DNA of 45,318 nucleotides from Saprospiraceae bacterium (lineage in GTDB: Bacteria; Bacteroidota; Bacteroidia; Chitinophagales; Saprospiraceae), in the NCBI GenBank assembly GCA_029251525.1, contig JAQXDE010000046.1, forward strand, positions 1 through 45,318, read 5' to 3'. The position numbers were made by a program, and so were the translations under genes. Below the pieces are notes generated by a model. It made no database searches. It was not told the DNA's origin and was given only the letters and a program-made list of their open reading frames with translations. Of this stretch, positions 16,162 to 25,427 are shown in pieces (within the stretch, counting starts at the first letter, position 1; the number at the start of each line of letters is the position of its first letter).

Positions 16162-17334
16162 ATGAAAAGAATATTTATAGTTTTTTTAGTATCCCTAATT
16201 TATTCTCAATCTTATAGTCAAAAACCAAGAGCAAGGGATTTAGGAGTCCCATTTGTTGGTAAAACAGGCGAATTTAATGCTATAACGGATGTTAAAGGGG
16301 TTGAAGTTGGATACAGTACAATCATTTCTGGTAAAGGAAAAAATATTTTAGGTAAAGGACCTGTAAGAACTGGAGTTACTGCAATATTTCCGAGAGGTAA
16401 GGCCAAAAAATTTAGTCCTGTTTATGCCAACTGGTATAGTCTTAATGGCAATGGAGAAATGACTGGTACGACTTGGGTAACGGAATCTGGTTTTTTAGAA
16501 ACGCCAATAATGATTACAAACACAAATAGTGTTGGTGAAGTAAGACAGGCAGTATTGAAATGGTATGTTGATACAGATTGGTATAATGGGGAAGATTGGT
16601 GGTATACTTATCCTGTAGTAGCAGAAACATACGATGGATTTCTAAATGATATTTACGGATTCCATGTAAAAGAGGAACACGTTTTAGAAGCTATTCAAAA
16701 CACATCGAGTGGAAAAATTGCAGAGGGAAACGTTGGCGGAGGAACTGGTATGATGTGCTTAGGATTTAAAGGAGGTACCGGGACTTCTTCAAGAGTTTTT
16801 AAAATTAAAGATTCAACCTATACAGTTGGTGCAATTGTTCAATCAAATTTTGGAGCCAAAAGAAACTTATCAATTGCTGGTGTCCCAGTTGGTGTCGAAT
16901 TAAAAGACACCTTAAACTACAAATTTAATGCGCCACCTAAATCAAGAAGACAAGAAGGAGATGGCTCTATTATAATAATTATAGCAACTGACGTTCCTCT
17001 TTTGCCTCATCAATTAAAAAGAATAGCTCAAAGAATTCCATTAGGTGTTGGGATTGTTGGTGGAAGAGGTAGTAATGGCTCTGGAGATATCTTTTTGGCA
17101 TTCTCAACTGCAAATGAAAATGCATTTAATCGAGATGAAACTACAACAGTTCAATCAATGTCTAATGACCAATTAATGCCTGTTTTTGAAGCTACTGTTC
17201 AGGCTATTGAGGAAGCAATTATTAATGCAATGGTGGCAGCAGAAACTATGGAAGGCATTAACGGAAATAAAGCCTATGCTTTACCTCACGATTTACTAAT
17301 TGAAATACTTAAGAAGTATAACCGGATAAAATAA
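16162..17334 (+). CDS. P1 family peptidase (DmpA/aminopeptidase, self-cleaving)
   Basis: A 390-residue enzyme of peptidase family S58. The N-terminus (residues 1-19) is a signal peptide, so it acts outside the cytoplasm. FNAITDVKGVEVGYSTI at 38-54 and GNVGGGTGMMCLGFKGGTGT at 189-208 are family blocks. The self-cleavage site and N-terminal nucleophile should be G268-S269 in GDGSIIIIIATDVPL, matching Gly249-Ser250 of DmpA plus the signal peptide. RIPLGVGIVGGRGSNGSGD near the end is also typical. Members release N-terminal D- or beta-amino acids or act as L-aminopeptidases. The gene appears complete and monocistronic. Confidence 0.9.
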   Translation: MKRIFIVFLVSLIYSQSYSQKPRARDLGVPFVGKTGEFNAITDVKGVEVGYSTIISGKGKNILGKGPVRTGVTAIFPRGKAKKFSPVYANWYSLNGNGEMTGTTWVTESGFLETPIMITNTNSVGEVRQAVLKWYVDTDWYNGEDWWYTYPVVAETYDGFLNDIYGFHVKEEHVLEAIQNTSSGKIAEGNVGGGTGMMCLGFKGGTGTSSRVFKIKDSTYTVGAIVQSNFGAKRNLSIAGVPVGVELKDTLNYKFNAPPKSRRQEGDGSIIIIIATDVPLLPHQLKRIAQRIPLGVGIVGGRGSNGSGDIFLAFSTANENAFNRDETTTVQSMSNDQLMPVFEATVQAIEEAIINAMVAAETMEGINGNKAYALPHDLLIEILKKYNRIK

Positions 17335-17365
17335 TAAAACAAATAGAATTGTGTGCAACAGTTCC

Positions 17366-17540
17366 CAACTACCTTAGACTTAGAATTAACCCAAAACACT
17401 AGTTATGATTTAATAACCAAGGAGAATATGCTTTGCCTTACAATGCAATTGGGTTAAATGTCAAGTAGTTATTCTTTAGGAGAACAATTAGATAAGAAAC
17501 CTCTAACAAAAGGAGGGTAACCTTTAATTTTGGAAATTAG
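17366..17540 (+). pseudogene. Second duplicated 3' fragment of the barrel-like gene
   Basis: It matches positions 508-692 and the fragment at 2702-2906 (ATGATTTAATAACCAA, TTATTCTTTAGGAGAACAAT), with in-frame stops and small deletions. It is more decayed than the copy at 2702. It is the left end of block B of the 2-kb duplication. Confidence 0.75.
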
Positions 17541-17581
17541 AGATTACGTTTCTCTTTACGTGAAGGCTAATAATACTGTCA

Positions 17582-17680
17582 AATATTAGCATTTGAACCT
17601 CTTTTGCTTAATAATTATTCGTGAATCTCTAATTTCACGACTAGACGTGAATCTCCTTTTGACTAAATAACCTAAAATTG
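17582..17680 (+). promoter_or_regulatory. Conserved leader with double palindrome, copy B
   Basis: The 60 bp here match 2955-3027. CGTGAA (17620), TTCACG (17634) and CGTGAA (17646) alternate, so two competing hairpins can form with the middle arm shared. TAAAATTG at 17673-17680 fits the -7 consensus with one mismatch. Confidence 0.4.
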
Positions 17681-17714
17681 CTCGAATATTATAACTATTT
17701 AATAAAAGGAAAAA

Positions 17715-19160
17715 ATGAAAAATATCTTTTCACTTATTTTAATCGCTCTATCTCCTTTAGCAACTATTGCTCAGTCTATAGATCTTCAGGAAGACACAAC
17801 AACTAATTTGTATGATTCTAGACATGGCGCTTGTGCTATGGCAGATATCGACAATGATGGTGACCTTGACTTAATAATCACAGGTAAAGATGGCAATTTA
17901 ACGAGCGACAGAACTACTTTATACAGCAATGACGGTCTTGGTAATTTTACCGAAATAACCGAAACCGGTCTTTCTATTTTGACTGATGGAGGTTCCATTG
18001 CTTTTGCTGATACTGATGGTGATGGTGACCAAGATCTACTGCTTACCGGAAGAGACGGTAGCCCAACCTATTATGCTCATTTTTACTTAAATGACGGAAG
18101 CGGTAATTTTACGCCAGATACCACCCAACCTTTTGAACCCTCTGGTGGGGGTAATCTTGATTTTGCAGATATCGATAATGATGGAGACCTGGATTTATTT
18201 ATGACTGGATTAAACAATAACAACAATACAAGATTCTCAAAACTTTACCAAAATGATGGCACAGGAAATTTCTCTGAGGTAACATCCACTCCTTTTCTTA
18301 CTGTAGGGGGTAAATCCTCTGCGTTTTTTGACATGGATAATGACAACGATCTAGATCTTATCTTATTAGGAAAAAATAACAATAATGAGAAAAAAACAAC
18401 GCTATATGAAAATGATGGGGCGGGTAATTTTAGCCTGATAAGCAATACTCCTTTTGAAAATGTTAGTAATGGTGGTGTTGCGGCAGCTGATACTGATAAT
18501 GATGGGGATATCGATGTGCTTATAAACGGGGAGAATACTATTGGTGACTTTTGCCAACTATATTTAAATGACGGAACCGGCGCATTCAATCTTCTTGCCG
18601 GAATACCTTTTATTCAAACATCTGCTGGCACAGCCGACTTTGCAGATTTTGACAATGATAATGATATGGATATCTTAGTAACTGGCTCTGCAGGACATCC
18701 AAACTTCGCAGCACATATTTACGAAAATGAAGGCAATAACAACTTTAGCCTTGTGGATATACTGGAAACAGTTTATATACCCTCAACAGCCCTCGGAGAT
18801 ATTGATAATGACGATGATTTAGATGCAATAATTACTGGAATTTCAACGGTATCTGGAAGCAACTTCAAATCAAGAGTATACAAGAATATGCTCACAACTA
18901 CATCAATTGAAATAACGACTAAAGAGGTCCACGAAAACATTTTATTATACCCTAACCCTTCGGCAGGAATTATTAATATTCAGGCAGATAACATACTCAC
19001 CCTTTCAATCAAAATTTATAATACAATTGGTCAATTGGTCTTTTCTGAGGACAATTTGAACCCCAATAGTCAAATTAAATTAAATCAACCGTCAGGAATG
19101 TATATGGTAATTGTTAAAACCAACAATTCAACTTCTACATCAAGATTAATAATAAAATAG
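17715..19160 (+). CDS. T9SS-secreted VCBS/FG-GAP seven-bladed propeller protein, copy B
   Basis: A 481-residue paralogue of the product of 3089-4549, alike along the whole length. The signal peptide ends near TIAQS. Seven repeats carry DxDxDGDxD calcium loops such as DIDNDGDLDLIITG. The T9SS sorting domain (LLYPNPSAGIINIQ, from about residue 410) is nearly the same as in copy A. The inter-repeat loops differ most, as expected if the exposed face of the propeller has diversified. A gene for a second propeller type follows 105 bp downstream, and the upstream leader is shared with copy A. Surface binding or adhesion is inferred. Confidence 0.9.
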   Translation: MKNIFSLILIALSPLATIAQSIDLQEDTTTNLYDSRHGACAMADIDNDGDLDLIITGKDGNLTSDRTTLYSNDGLGNFTEITETGLSILTDGGSIAFADTDGDGDQDLLLTGRDGSPTYYAHFYLNDGSGNFTPDTTQPFEPSGGGNLDFADIDNDGDLDLFMTGLNNNNNTRFSKLYQNDGTGNFSEVTSTPFLTVGGKSSAFFDMDNDNDLDLILLGKNNNNEKKTTLYENDGAGNFSLISNTPFENVSNGGVAAADTDNDGDIDVLINGENTIGDFCQLYLNDGTGAFNLLAGIPFIQTSAGTADFADFDNDNDMDILVTGSAGHPNFAAHIYENEGNNNFSLVDILETVYIPSTALGDIDNDDDLDAIITGISTVSGSNFKSRVYKNMLTTTSIEITTKEVHENILLYPNPSAGIINIQADNILTLSIKIYNTIGQLVFSEDNLNPNSQIKLNQPSGMYMVIVKTNNSTSTSRLIIK

Positions 19161-19205
19161 TAATGACTTGCCCGCAATGTTTATGGCTTTTTTATAAATA
19201 GCTTA

Positions 19206-19235
19206 CACAAGACCGTTGGTTAAAATCAATTAACT
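19206..19235 (+). repeat. Boundary-like motif between the two propeller genes
   Basis: AAGACCGTTGGTTAAAATCA is the right-end motif of the intergenic element, 30 bp before the next start. The same motif follows copy A at 4599-4626. Confidence 0.35.
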
Positions 19236-19265
19236 GAATTACTAAAAATTAAACAAACTCAAATT

Positions 19266-20819
19266 ATGTTATGCAAATATTTAATATCAATTATCTTACT
19301 GACTATGTTAACCTGTAACAATCAATTATTTGCTCAACCAGATTTGGAATGGGAAAAGAACTACGGTGGAACAGAATCAGATAGAGCTAGAATGATTAAA
19401 CAAACTACCGATGGTGGTTATATTATAATTGGAGCATCTAATTCTAGCGATGGAGATGTGGGTACTAACAATGGAAATAAAGACTGTTGGGTCATCAAGT
19501 TAGATGCTTTAGGAAATATAGAATGGGAACAAAGTTATGGGGGGACAAATTGGGATTATTCTAGGGATATTCAACAAACTATCGATGGTGGATATATTGT
19601 AGCTGGATCATCCCTTTCGAGCGATGGAGATGTAGGTTCTAATTATGGAGAGTCAGACTTTTGGGTTTTCAAGTTAGATGAAACAGGAAATATAGAATGG
19701 GAAAAGAATTATGGTGGAAGTCTCACCGATCAGGCTAATGCTATTCTACAAACGGCAGATGGAGGATATCTCGTGGCTGGTGAATCCAATTCAGATGATG
19801 GAGAGGTTGGAAATAACTATGGAAGCTACGATTGCTGGGTTCTAAAACTTGACATGATTGGGAATTTAGAATGGGCAAAAAATTATGGTGGAACTGACCA
19901 GGAATTTGTAGAGTCTCTTCTTCAAGCCGATGATGGAGGGTACCTTATTGGGACTTCATCTCAATCAGCAGACAATGATGTAGGTGGAAATAATGGAGAA
20001 GAAGATTTTTGGATTTTTAAATTAGATACTTTAGGAAATATAGAATGGCAACAAAATTACGGTGGAAATTGCGACCAAAGTTTAAGTTCAATGATTGTTG
20101 CCAACGATGGAGGATATATCGCTACTGGCGACTTCTGCTCTTACGATGGCTTAGATAGTACGTTAACAAATGGTAGCTATGATATATGGGTTTTAAAAAT
20201 AAGCGAAACTGGAAGTATTGAATGGGAAGAAAACTTTGGTGGAACAGAATCTGATAGACATAGCTATATTCAAAATACAAATGACAATGGTTTCGTAGTA
20301 GGTTGTAGCAGTCAATCTAACGATATAGATGTAGGTTCTAATTATGGAGAGCTGGACTTTTGGGTTTTCAAATTAGATGGATCAGGAAATATGGAATGGG
20401 AACAAAATTATGGCGGTTCTCAATGGGATCTTGTTAAGTCAATAGAGCAAGCTTCAGATGGCGGTTTCGTTATTGCGGGCAGTTCTAGATCTTCTGATGG
20501 TTCAGTAAGTGATAATAATGGCGATTTTGACTACTGGGTAGTAAAACTTCGGCCTCTCAACGTAGGTATTAATACAATAGATTTGAATCATAATGTATCT
20601 ATTTTTCCTAATCCTTCTATTGGAAGCTTTATGATTAATTCAAAAGACATTTCAGACTCCGTTAATATAGAAATTGTTAATATCTTTGGAGCTATCGCTT
20701 ATTCAAAAACTCAAAAAATAGATATCCCTATACAAATCAATCATTTGCCCAAAGGAATTTATTATGTATCTATTTCCTCTCCTGAACTTAATTTAGTAAA
20801 AAAAATTATTTTGAGATAA
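19266..20819 (+). CDS. T9SS-secreted seven-repeat propeller (EW-x-NYGG / DGGYI repeats)
   Basis: A 517-residue exported protein with a signal peptide ending near NQLFAQ. Seven repeats of about 58 residues follow, each with the pattern EWE-x-NYGG, DGGYI, SSDGDVG, then DFWVFKLD and GNI. This is the usual outer-surface propeller repeat of Bacteroidota. Seven units give a closed seven-bladed propeller. A T9SS type A sorting domain starts near residue 440 (FPNPSIGSFMIN) and ends KKIILR. A degenerate 5' stub of a sister gene lies at 4651-4785. Function unknown; probably a surface or released binding protein. Confidence 0.88.
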   Translation: MLCKYLISIILLTMLTCNNQLFAQPDLEWEKNYGGTESDRARMIKQTTDGGYIIIGASNSSDGDVGTNNGNKDCWVIKLDALGNIEWEQSYGGTNWDYSRDIQQTIDGGYIVAGSSLSSDGDVGSNYGESDFWVFKLDETGNIEWEKNYGGSLTDQANAILQTADGGYLVAGESNSDDGEVGNNYGSYDCWVLKLDMIGNLEWAKNYGGTDQEFVESLLQADDGGYLIGTSSQSADNDVGGNNGEEDFWIFKLDTLGNIEWQQNYGGNCDQSLSSMIVANDGGYIATGDFCSYDGLDSTLTNGSYDIWVLKISETGSIEWEENFGGTESDRHSYIQNTNDNGFVVGCSSQSNDIDVGSNYGELDFWVFKLDGSGNMEWEQNYGGSQWDLVKSIEQASDGGFVIAGSSRSSDGSVSDNNGDFDYWVVKLRPLNVGINTIDLNHNVSIFPNPSIGSFMINSKDISDSVNIEIVNIFGAIAYSKTQKIDIPIQINHLPKGIYYVSISSPELNLVKKIILR

Positions 20820-20993
20820 AAGTCTACATCCAGCAAAAACTAAAATATCAATAGCCCCTAGGCAGGGATACTGCATTAGATTAGGCTGTTGTAGCAGGGC
20901 GATAACCCAACAAATAAGATTTTTCAAATAAAAAACTAAACATATAATCTTAACAAATGAATATCCTTTTTTCAAAAAACAAGTACGATAAAT
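20820..20993. other. Intergenic with a GC-rich patch
   Basis: Positions 20850-20910 (GCCCCTAGGCAGGG, GTAGCAGGGCGATAACCC) are clearly richer in GC than the surroundings. I found no tRNA or known riboswitch shape. No gene seen. Confidence 0.3.
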
Positions 20994-21261
20994 ATGAAAA
21001 AAATATGAAACAGAGAAGATAGCTAAATGGATTACATCATTTATAGGAATAGTTGGAATAACTCAATTATTAATATTCCCAAATCAAGATTGGTTCACTT
21101 GGGTAGCAATAACTTTGTCTTCACTTATTTTAATTTTTGAAGGAAAAAAGGAAAGTAGATTAGGAAGAGGTATACCTTTAATGTGCAAAAATGACGAATC
21201 GCTGAATCAAAAAAAGATACAAAGTAAAATTTCTTTAATAAGCATCGATTTTCTTAATTAG
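20994..21261 (+). pseudogene. Small two-helix membrane protein with a start-proximal frameshift
   Basis: The ATG at 20994 is followed by a run of seven A and soon a TGA. If the run had six A, the frame would read MKKYETEKIAKWITSFIG and on through a second hydrophobic segment (WFTWVAITLSSLILIFEG) to the TAG at 21259. The rest of the frame looks like a real small membrane protein. A one-base homopolymer change, either mutation or sequencing error, explains it. No family known. Confidence 0.45.
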
Positions 21262-21426
21262 CAATTAGAGGATAAATGCCACTGACAAAACATATGAAAT
21301 AATAGGATCTTTAGAGATACAGCTTTTCATATATATCCCACTTAAAACAATCGGAAAAACTTGACACAATACTTATGCAAAATTGCAATTATATTGTTAA
21401 ACAACAACAACAATACATAACAAACT
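21262..21426. other. Intergenic, nothing recognised
   Basis: AT-rich DNA without a clear gene or hairpin. It should contain the promoter of the next gene, but no good TAnnTTTG box was found. Confidence 0.3.
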
Positions 21427-22962
21427 ATGCTATTTCTCTCAACTCGTTTTCCAAAAACTAACATTTCATATTTTTCAATAATCCTTTCCTTAATGTTCTT
21501 TGTAAATCAAATTACAATGGCTCAAAACTGTTTACAGTTAAAACTTGAGGATTCATTGATAGAGTATTATGATATACAAGATTCAACTGCAGCAATTCAA
21601 AAGGAGATTGATAGGTATTTTAGTTACTGGAATCGAGATAGTCTATGGGTGAATAATGATTACATCTATTTTAAGAGTAATCACATCCAAGTACTCGATA
21701 TAAAAAGAGGCAGATTCTATTCAAGACATGTAAGGTTCGATAAATTCAAGGAAAAAGATAATAATCCAATCACCAATCTTGAATATGGAATTGAATGTGG
21801 TTGGGAAGTAACAGGAAAGAAAATGGAAGTTAATGGGTTTATGTGTGATGAAATACTAATTTCTACATTTGAACCAACTGGTGATCCAGTTTATTTTTAT
21901 GTCTTTCCAAAATACTCAAATACAAATATTCATGGATTCAAAAAACCTCTTCCAGGACTTGTAATGAAAGAGCAAAAATGGATAACAAAAGATAATAATG
22001 GCCCAACAAACCAAATAAACAAAACACTAGTTAATATCACTTATAAATACAAACGAGTTCATTGTCCAGATCAAATGATTGAGACAATTTCTGAAATAAA
22101 TAATGACTTTTTATTATCAAAAATATTAAATGATACCCTAAACCTAGACGATCCAATTGATCCATTATTAGTTAAGGCTATTAATTTTAAGAAAAAATTT
22201 AATGGCATAGAACAAGAAATTTTTCCTGCTGACATAAGTAATATTATTAACTCAGATAAAAATATTATTAGGGTTTTTAAAGAGGGATTCGAAGGGCTTT
22301 ACGAGGCTTTTAGTAAAAATAAAAATGTTCATCAATATATTATTCCAGACCGTTACAAGAAAAAATATGACACTATCCAAGTATTTTATAACAAAGTGAA
22401 TAAAATTATTGACATCAAAGATTCTAAAAACCAATATCAAGTTCTTAATGACACTATAGTATTTAAGCCAGGTAGGAAATTAATAAATTATTATTTCGAC
22501 GAATCCAAACGAATCTTTTATGAATTTAGAGGAAAACAAAGAGCGTTGGTTGTAAAAAAAGTATATGATTCTGATTTAAAGCTATTGAGCGATTATTATG
22601 ATTACAACAAGCATGAACCTAACGCTGGATATACACTAGAAACATCCACCTACGAATATGATTCTGATGGAAATATGATAAATAAAATTTGTAACGATTC
22701 TACACACAGTAGTAGTTTTCAGTATGGTTCTAATGGACTTGAATATGGATATATCAATAATGAAAATTATGGGCATCTTACATATAACATACAGTACTTT
22801 AAAAATAAAAAATCAAAATTTGTTGTTAAAAAACTTTTGAAAAACTCAGAACATATAAATATTGCAAAGATTTTTATTTTTGACGAAAAGTATAATTTGA
22901 TTGAAGTAAAAAGAGATAATGGTTATAATTCTAAATGGACTTTAGAATACAAGGAGGAATAA
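21427..22962 (+). CDS. Exported GLPGLI-like protein with C-terminal tyrosine-rich repeats
   Basis: A 511-residue protein with a long signal sequence (hydrophobic at 14-32, cleavage near MAQN). Residues about 120-205 resemble the GLPGLI family: a Cys-containing strand pair (VNGFMCDEILISTFEP) and then PLPGLVMKEQKW at 174-185, which stands for the GLPGLI motif. The family is exported and of unknown function in Bacteroidota. The C-terminal 160 residues carry YEYDSDGNMI-type strands like those of RHS/YD or MORN-like repeats. The match to GLPGLI is moderate. The gene ends just before a hairpin. Confidence 0.6.
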   Translation: MLFLSTRFPKTNISYFSIILSLMFFVNQITMAQNCLQLKLEDSLIEYYDIQDSTAAIQKEIDRYFSYWNRDSLWVNNDYIYFKSNHIQVLDIKRGRFYSRHVRFDKFKEKDNNPITNLEYGIECGWEVTGKKMEVNGFMCDEILISTFEPTGDPVYFYVFPKYSNTNIHGFKKPLPGLVMKEQKWITKDNNGPTNQINKTLVNITYKYKRVHCPDQMIETISEINNDFLLSKILNDTLNLDDPIDPLLVKAINFKKKFNGIEQEIFPADISNIINSDKNIIRVFKEGFEGLYEAFSKNKNVHQYIIPDRYKKKYDTIQVFYNKVNKIIDIKDSKNQYQVLNDTIVFKPGRKLINYYFDESKRIFYEFRGKQRALVVKKVYDSDLKLLSDYYDYNKHEPNAGYTLETSTYEYDSDGNMINKICNDSTHSSSFQYGSNGLEYGYINNENYGHLTYNIQYFKNKKSKFVVKKLLKNSEHINIAKIFIFDEKYNLIEVKRDNGYNSKWTLEYKEE

Positions 22963-22975
22963 ATCGAACAAATCT

Positions 22976-23004
22976 CCACTTTTATTTTATAAATAAAACA
23001 GTGG
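22976..23004 (+). terminator. Hairpin after the GLPGLI-like gene
   Basis: CCACTTTTATTT pairs with AATAAAACAGTGG around TATA, with one or two bulged bases. It lies 14 bp after the stop at 22962. The outer stem is CCACT/AGTGG. The following bases are TAAAAAATT, without a strong T-run. Confidence 0.5.
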
Positions 23005-23165
23005 TAAAAAATTATAATTCGATGATAACCAATATATTGATAGATAAACAATAAAAAAAAATTGGTACAAACCTCCCTAACTGTATTTTAATTGTACATT
23101 ACAAAACTAGAAATTTGTTAACGTTCCAAAAGTACTACAATCACCATTAAAAATTCTTTTGATTT

Positions 23166-24335
23166 ATGAAATCAATTATTCCACTTTTCCTGATAATCCT
23201 CATCATTACCTCTTGCAATGAGGAGAATGTAAAACCATTAGATTTGGCTAATCAAATTGTAGCGAAATTTGAAAGTAAAAATTCTTTATCATATGATATA
23301 AACTACAGAATAAAGTTTTTCAATCAATTAGATGATACAACCAAGGTATCTGCTAATATTGACTTGATAAGACAAAATAATGATACTATATTCGGCGGAT
23401 ATGTTTGGATAGAATCTGACTCAATGGCAAGATATTATGATACTCGTAATACTTACTTTATTAACCATCGAAATCAATCTATCACAAAATATCCAAAGGA
23501 AAAACCTTTTGCCATAACAGGTAATACTTTGAATGAGACCATTCGAATATACTTCTTGAAGCCAAGGAGATTAATTAATGGGGTAACTGATTCAACGATT
23601 AATATTACATTAACAGAGGATAAATTAAATGGTATCGATACTTGGAAATTGGCATACAAATTCGATGATGATCAATACTCCTCTAATACTTGGAAAGATA
23701 TATGGATAGAAAAAGAAAGCAATTTTATTCCAAAAATGCGGTATTCCTCAGATATGCAAGGCGAGAATCAGTATAATCAATGGGAATTATCGAACTTAAC
23801 ATATAACGATATAACTATAGATGACTTAAAAAATAGATTTGAAGAAATTAAATCTAATTATACCATAGAAGATTATAAAGAAAGATCAAAAGAAGAATTA
23901 AGCCTTCTAGCTAATGGAGTTCAAATACCAAAACTTACTGGAACTCGATACTTAGACGGAGCTGAATTTTCATTAGATGATTATAAAGGTAAAATGATTT
24001 TACTAGACTTTTGGTATTTAGATTGTTTTCCATGTATTAAAGCCATATCTCATTTAAATGAAATTCAAAGTAAGTACAAAGACTTAGTCATTATTGGAGC
24101 AAATCCCTTTGATAATAATGAAAAAGGAATGAAGCGAATGCCAAATTTTTTATCACACAATCCAATCAATTATCCGATAATGTTTATTGAAAGAACAAAA
24201 CCAAAAGACTTTAAGATATTTGCTTATCCATCTTTCTATTTAATTGATAAAGAAGGAAAAATAATTCATTCTGAAATTGGCTTTAGTGAAGATGCGACCA
24301 GTAAAATTGATAGTTTAATTCAAATAAATTTGTGA
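23166..24335 (+). CDS. Lipoprotein with TlpA-like thioredoxin domain
   Basis: A 389-residue protein with a lipoprotein signal (LIIITSC, lipidated Cys17). Residues about 25-235 form a beta-rich domain that looks like the LolA/DUF-type outer-membrane carrier folds found before TlpA domains. Residues about 253-389 are a thioredoxin fold of the AhpC/TSA-Redoxin kind: LLDFWYLDCFPC with C287-F-P-C290, and a cis-Pro in AYPSFYLIDKEG. It should act as a membrane-anchored periplasmic thiol-disulfide enzyme. It stands alone between unrelated genes. Confidence 0.83.
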   Translation: MKSIIPLFLIILIITSCNEENVKPLDLANQIVAKFESKNSLSYDINYRIKFFNQLDDTTKVSANIDLIRQNNDTIFGGYVWIESDSMARYYDTRNTYFINHRNQSITKYPKEKPFAITGNTLNETIRIYFLKPRRLINGVTDSTINITLTEDKLNGIDTWKLAYKFDDDQYSSNTWKDIWIEKESNFIPKMRYSSDMQGENQYNQWELSNLTYNDITIDDLKNRFEEIKSNYTIEDYKERSKEELSLLANGVQIPKLTGTRYLDGAEFSLDDYKGKMILLDFWYLDCFPCIKAISHLNEIQSKYKDLVIIGANPFDNNEKGMKRMPNFLSHNPINYPIMFIERTKPKDFKIFAYPSFYLIDKEGKIIHSEIGFSEDATSKIDSLIQINL

Positions 24336-24377
24336 TAATAATGATATTGAATGGTAACATGTATTTGAAAATCTATC

Positions 24378-24410
24378 CACCTATGCCTTGGCGTTGTAAA
24401 TAATTATAAA
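24378..24410 (+). repeat. Boundary-like motif, diverged
   Basis: CCTATGCCTTGGCGTTGTAAATAATTA stands directly before the ATG at 24411, in the same place as the other right-end motifs. The TTGGCGTTGTAAATAATTA core is related but not identical to CCGTTRGC-N3-AATTA. Confidence 0.35.
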
Positions 24411-24932
24411 ATGAAATACAAATCTTTTGAAACGGAAAGGTTGTTTATAAGGCCAACATCTGAAAATGATTCTGAATTCATTTTCAAACTATTAAATACA
24501 CCGAAATGGCTCAAATATATTGGGGACAGAAATGTCAAAACAATTGAAAATGCAAAACAATATATAAAAGAAAAAATGACTCCCCAACTTGAGAGACTTG
24601 GTTATTCAAATTATACTTTAACTACAAAACGAGACAATCAAAAAATAGGAACTTGTGGGTTATATGATAGAGAGGGTTTGAAAGGAATCGATATTGGATT
24701 TGCATTTCTTCCCGAATTTGAGAGAAAAGGATTTGCGTATGAATCATCAAACAAATTAAAGGAAGTTGCTTTTAGTGAATTTGGTATCAAGACTATTAGT
24801 GCTATTACAGCAAAAAACAATATATCATCTCAAAAACTTATAGAAAAACTTGGATTGAAACTTATCGGTACAACCAAAATACCGAATGATGATAGTGAAG
24901 AGGAGTTATTATTATATAGAATTGAAATATAA
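24411..24932 (+). CDS. GNAT acetyltransferase (RimJ/RimL type)
   Basis: A 173-residue protein with the opening FETERLFIRPTSENDSEFIF of the RimJ/RimL branch of GNAT enzymes. The middle carries DIGFAFLPEFERKGFAYE, in which the acetyl-CoA loop R/Q-x-x-G-x-A is R-K-G-F-A (about 104-108). The end has AKNNISSQKLIEKLGLKLIG, the typical last helix and strand. It should transfer an acetyl group from acetyl-CoA to an amino group of a protein, peptide or small molecule. Single GNAT genes are frequent in mobile gene cassettes, and this one is flanked by boundary-like motifs. Confidence 0.9.
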   Translation: MKYKSFETERLFIRPTSENDSEFIFKLLNTPKWLKYIGDRNVKTIENAKQYIKEKMTPQLERLGYSNYTLTTKRDNQKIGTCGLYDREGLKGIDIGFAFLPEFERKGFAYESSNKLKEVAFSEFGIKTISAITAKNNISSQKLIEKLGLKLIGTTKIPNDDSEEELLLYRIEI

Positions 24933-25380
24933 AAACTGGTTACAACAATGGCTAAAGTCCAAAAAGCTTTTAGTGATTAACCCAAAGTTTAAAGCTCTTA
25001 AATAGGTCAAAGAAGTATAAAGCCACTAATTAGTCCCACCTCTGGTACTTCGTTTACAACAGCGATTCGCCTCCTAAAAATTTACTTTAGTCAATCTTCA
25101 GTTGTACCTTTAGAGAAAGGGAACAACCATTATTTTTAATTAATTGATTTTTCTAATACTTGGAGCCCTTAGATAAAAGACAAATAATAGCGCAAATGCA
25201 AAGACTGACATAAAAAATACTGGAAAATAAGGTTAAGTAATACCTTCTTGGAAAAAATTTGGAACTTCCAGTTGAAAGAAACACCAGGCATTCATATAAT
25301 ACGCTTTAGGATAGATAACATAATATTCACAAGGAAGATTTTATTAAAATAAAAGATAAAATATCAACCAATTTATAAGC
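24933..25380. other. Intergenic, no gene seen
   Basis: About 450 bp with stops in all frames. The start GGTTACAACAATGGCTAA resembles the left end of the boundary element and the right end is at 25381-25427, so this may be one very long boundary or a cassette that lost its gene. Confidence 0.35.
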
Positions 25381-25427
25381 GGCATTAAAACGTCTACTTA
25401 TGTCAAACCGTTAGCCTCAATTACAAT
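25381..25427 (+). repeat. Cassette-boundary-like intergenic element, copy 4 (right part)
   Basis: GGCATTAAAACGTCTACTTA followed by TGTCAAACCGTTAGCCTCAATTACAAT stands directly before the ATG at 25428. It aligns with 719-761 over its whole length: ATTAAAACG, then CTTA, then CCGTTRGC, three bases, AATTA. Confidence 0.5.

Noticed and set aside
20850-20910. GC-rich patch as a tRNA or riboswitch
   Set aside because: I could not fold it into a cloverleaf or any riboswitch shape I know. It has no T-loop consensus and no fitting position before a metabolic gene.
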